Source: JAHIVB01 sp964574705 (GTDB lineage: Bacteria; Bacillota_I; Bacilli_A; Izemoplasmatales; Hujiaoplasmataceae). From it: a DNA stretch of 7,171 nt. A program made the position numbers and the translations under genes. The notes below the pieces were generated by a model. It made no database searches. It was given only the letters and a program-made list of their open reading frames with translations, and had not been told where the DNA came from. The first letter of the stretch is position 1. Each line of letters opens with the position of its first letter. The stretch spans positions 1 through 7,171 of the forward strand of contig CAZNOO010000041.1 in the NCBI GenBank assembly GCA_964574705.1, read 5' to 3'. Positions 5,170 through 7,171 of this stretch are shown piece after piece.

Positions 5170-7152
5170 TTAATTCGGAATAACTACTTGTGCTGATTCT
5201 TGAGGCATAATTGAACTAACCAATTCCATCAAGTCTTGAACACTTGTCATGAAGTTTTGAAGATCAGTCAATTGTCCAGCTGTTAAATTAGATGCATCAA
5301 GTCCGTTGAGTAGAGCAGCTTGAGTCATAACAGAATCAATTGCATTTGAAACAGAAAGTTTCAATGCATCTCTTTCAACGGTATTAGGATCAAACATTGT
5401 ATTTCCGTCATATATCGTATCGATTGCATATCCTGCAAGTAATGATAAATCTAAAGAGTCATCTCCAAGAACAACTGTAATCACTGTAGCGATTGCGACA
5501 GCCTGTTCATTTTGCGTCGCTATGCCAGAATTCATTAAAGTAGCAAAATCCATGATTGCATTCACTTTGGCAACGGATACAGCATCCATAAAGGACATTA
5601 ATTCATCAAGGATGTTTCCAACTCTTTCAAAGTACGTAACGATTTCAGTATTGATTAGAGTAATTAGCGCTGCTTCTTCCGTTGGATCCATTCCAAGGGT
5701 TGAAACATACATTGCGGCGATATCTTGTGAGAATTGAGTTAGATTAGCGATGTCTGCTTCACTGAAGGAATCGCTAACGAGTGTCAAGACATCACTGACT
5801 TGCGTAACTAGACCCACGATTTCAAGCGCTGACATGGCACTCATGTCCATAGACATTTCGCCTGTTGCAAGTCCCAATACGAAATCAAATGTCGTTTGAG
5901 AGACGTTTGTAGCAATGTAATCTAAAGTATCATACATCATAGACATCATCGCTGTCGTCGTTGCTAAGCCTTCTGTGGTGTTCAAGTATTCATCGAACAT
6001 TTCAGCAACTTGAATCATCATTAACTGTGAGTTGAGATCATTAATTTGAGAATTAAGGTCTTCGATGTCCCATTGCAGATAATCACTTTCCCAAATCAAA
6101 TCCTGATAGTCATAAAAAGCATAATATACTACCGAAGATGCATAGTCTAAATTACTATCCATGACACTACTAATGGAATCAATCACAGCGTAAGTAACAG
6201 AATATTGTCCTTCTTGATACGTTTGATACGCCGTGAGGATTGGCATGAACAAATCATAGTTGTCTTGACTTAAAGTAGACAATAGACTTGTGTAAGCTGC
6301 CAAGTAAGTTTGAGGATCATCGCTTCCAGTTTCGATATAAGTATAATAAAGATAGTTATATAAGTCATCTTCCAATTGATTATAAAGGTCATAATCTGCA
6401 TCGTCAATATCATAGACTGCTGAGTACAAATCATAATAATAATTTTGAGCTTGATAATCGATCACCAAGCGATCATACATATTGATAACTTGAGCATCTA
6501 CAGGTGAACTGAATTGAGATGCATAAGTTACAATTTCATCTCTAACTGCAGCCGCATCCGATTGGTAGCTCGCCATGGCAGCATATGTATCCTGAATTTC
6601 TAATTCAAGAGCTACCATTTCACTTTCAATATCTCCAAGTGACATTGAATTTGCCTGTGCTAGCACCATTGTAAGTGCATTCATCATCGTCGAAGTCATC
6701 ATTGCTTCATTGAAGCCTAGGAATTTCGCTCCAACATACCAAGTTTGGAATGTTGAAAGTGAATCGACATCCATAAATCCAGTCATTAACAGTTGAACAT
6801 TCGTCAACATCTGATATAGTTCAGCTTCACTGCTGTATCCAAAGACTTGCATCAACATGTCGATGTCATTTTCAGCTTCCTCTGACCCTGGTTCATAGTC
6901 ATTCATTGTTTCAATCAATCCAACCAAATCTGCTCTGTCAAATGGAACAGTCGTTGTAGTTGTTGTTCCACCGGTCGTTGTAGTGGTCGTCACTTGACCA
7001 CTTGAAGTGGTAGATGTCGTAACGTTATTAACTGTAGTTGTTGTCGTTTGAGAAGATTCCGTCGTTTTAACAGTGGTTCCACCGAAATCGCAACCGACAA
7101 GCAAGAAAACAAATAAACTCATAAATGTAATCAGTAAGAGCTTTTTCTTCAT
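5170..7152 (-). CDS. Large acidic surface lipoprotein, function unknown
   Basis: This 660-residue protein begins MKKK, then a hydrophobic core and the lipobox LVGC with Cys21, the only cysteine in the protein. It should be lipidated and held on the outer face of the membrane. Residues 30-70 are a Thr/Ser linker coded by ACN repeats. The rest looks mostly helical, with probable coiled-coil pieces near 170-210 and 355-385 (for example DIEDLNSQINDLNSQL). It is strikingly poor in basic residues: seven Lys (four of them in residues 1-29) and five Arg overall, with no Lys between 144 and 528. Residues 210-360 hold 28 Tyr amid many Asp. AAAGGGAGA lies 7 bases before ATG 7152. I do not recognise a family. 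Such long lipoproteins with Thr linkers are common in Mollicutes-like bacteria, where they may bind ligands or form surface structures. No catalytic motif is visible. Confidence 0.85.
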   Translation of the reverse strand: MKKKLLLITFMSLFVFLLVGCDFGGTTVKTTESSQTTTTTVNNVTTSTTSSGQVTTTTTTGGTTTTTTVPFDRADLVGLIETMNDYEPGSEEAENDIDMLMQVFGYSSEAELYQMLTNVQLLMTGFMDVDSLSTFQTWYVGAKFLGFNEAMMTSTMMNALTMVLAQANSMSLGDIESEMVALELEIQDTYAAMASYQSDAAAVRDEIVTYASQFSSPVDAQVINMYDRLVIDYQAQNYYYDLYSAVYDIDDADYDLYNQLEDDLYNYLYYTYIETGSDDPQTYLAAYTSLLSTLSQDNYDLFMPILTAYQTYQEGQYSVTYAVIDSISSVMDSNLDYASSVVYYAFYDYQDLIWESDYLQWDIEDLNSQINDLNSQLMMIQVAEMFDEYLNTTEGLATTTAMMSMMYDTLDYIATNVSQTTFDFVLGLATGEMSMDMSAMSALEIVGLVTQVSDVLTLVSDSFSEADIANLTQFSQDIAAMYVSTLGMDPTEEAALITLINTEIVTYFERVGNILDELMSFMDAVSVAKVNAIMDFATLMNSGIATQNEQAVAIATVITVVLGDDSLDLSLLAGYAIDTIYDGNTMFDPNTVERDALKLSVSNAIDSVMTQAALLNGLDASNLTAGQLTDLQNFMTSVQDLMELVSSIMPQESAQVVIPN

Positions 7153-7171
7153 ATAATAATCTCCCTTTAAA

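Noticed and set aside
417..6485. Plus-strand ORFs of 65-79 codons inside the minus-strand genes
   Set aside because: They lie antisense to well-supported genes, lack ribosome sites and resemble no protein family.
1..7171. Altered genetic code explaining the internal TAA
   Set aside because: Other genes in the window end in TAA, TAG or TGA at sensible places, including the lipoprotein (TAA) and the kinase (TGA).

Overview
The window is about 37-40% GC and reads entirely from the minus strand. Genes use TAA, TAG and TGA as stops, so UGA is not reassigned to tryptophan as it is in Mycoplasma. Strong AGGAGG-type ribosome binding sites, Rho-independent terminators and a lipoprotein with a Thr-rich linker suggest a low-GC Gram-positive or Mollicutes-like bacterium. 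An Acholeplasma/Izemoplasma-type lineage is a guess from protein style only.

In transcription order (high to low coordinates), the first gene is a 660-residue surface lipoprotein (7152-5170) with its own terminator. Next is a YhfC-family multi-pass membrane protein (5045-4209) with its own promoter and terminator. Both look like separate transcription units.

From about 4048 down to the left edge lies a compact candidate RiPP (ribosomally made, post-translationally modified peptide) operon. Its order is a radical SAM/SPASM enzyme (4021-3026), an HPr-kinase-like kinase (3029-2175), a PqqD-like leader-binding protein (2178-1915), a small soluble S24/S26-type serine peptidase (1915-1466), an NTP_transf_5 nucleotidyltransferase (1482-304), an unlisted 44-residue precursor-like peptide (215-81), and the start of a signal-peptide-bearing protein that runs off the window (68-1). 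The first five genes overlap by 1 to 17 bases, so they are probably translated as one coupled unit.

The combination of PqqD-like protein, kinase and nucleotidyltransferase with a YxxPxI leader motif resembles the accessory set of Firmicutes lasso peptide clusters of the paeninodin type. Here no lasso cyclase or transglutaminase-like leader protease is visible. A radical SAM enzyme stands where the cyclase would be, and an S26-type peptidase where the leader protease would be. The proposed pathway is inference: the PqqD-like protein binds the leader, the radical SAM enzyme modifies the core (one Cys), the kinase phosphorylates it, the nucleotidyltransferase elaborates it, and the S26 peptidase removes the leader.

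The PqqD-like reading frame carries an in-frame TAA at codon 46 with perfectly good PqqD sequence on both sides in the same frame. The cluster is therefore either recently disabled, split at this step, or affected by a base error.
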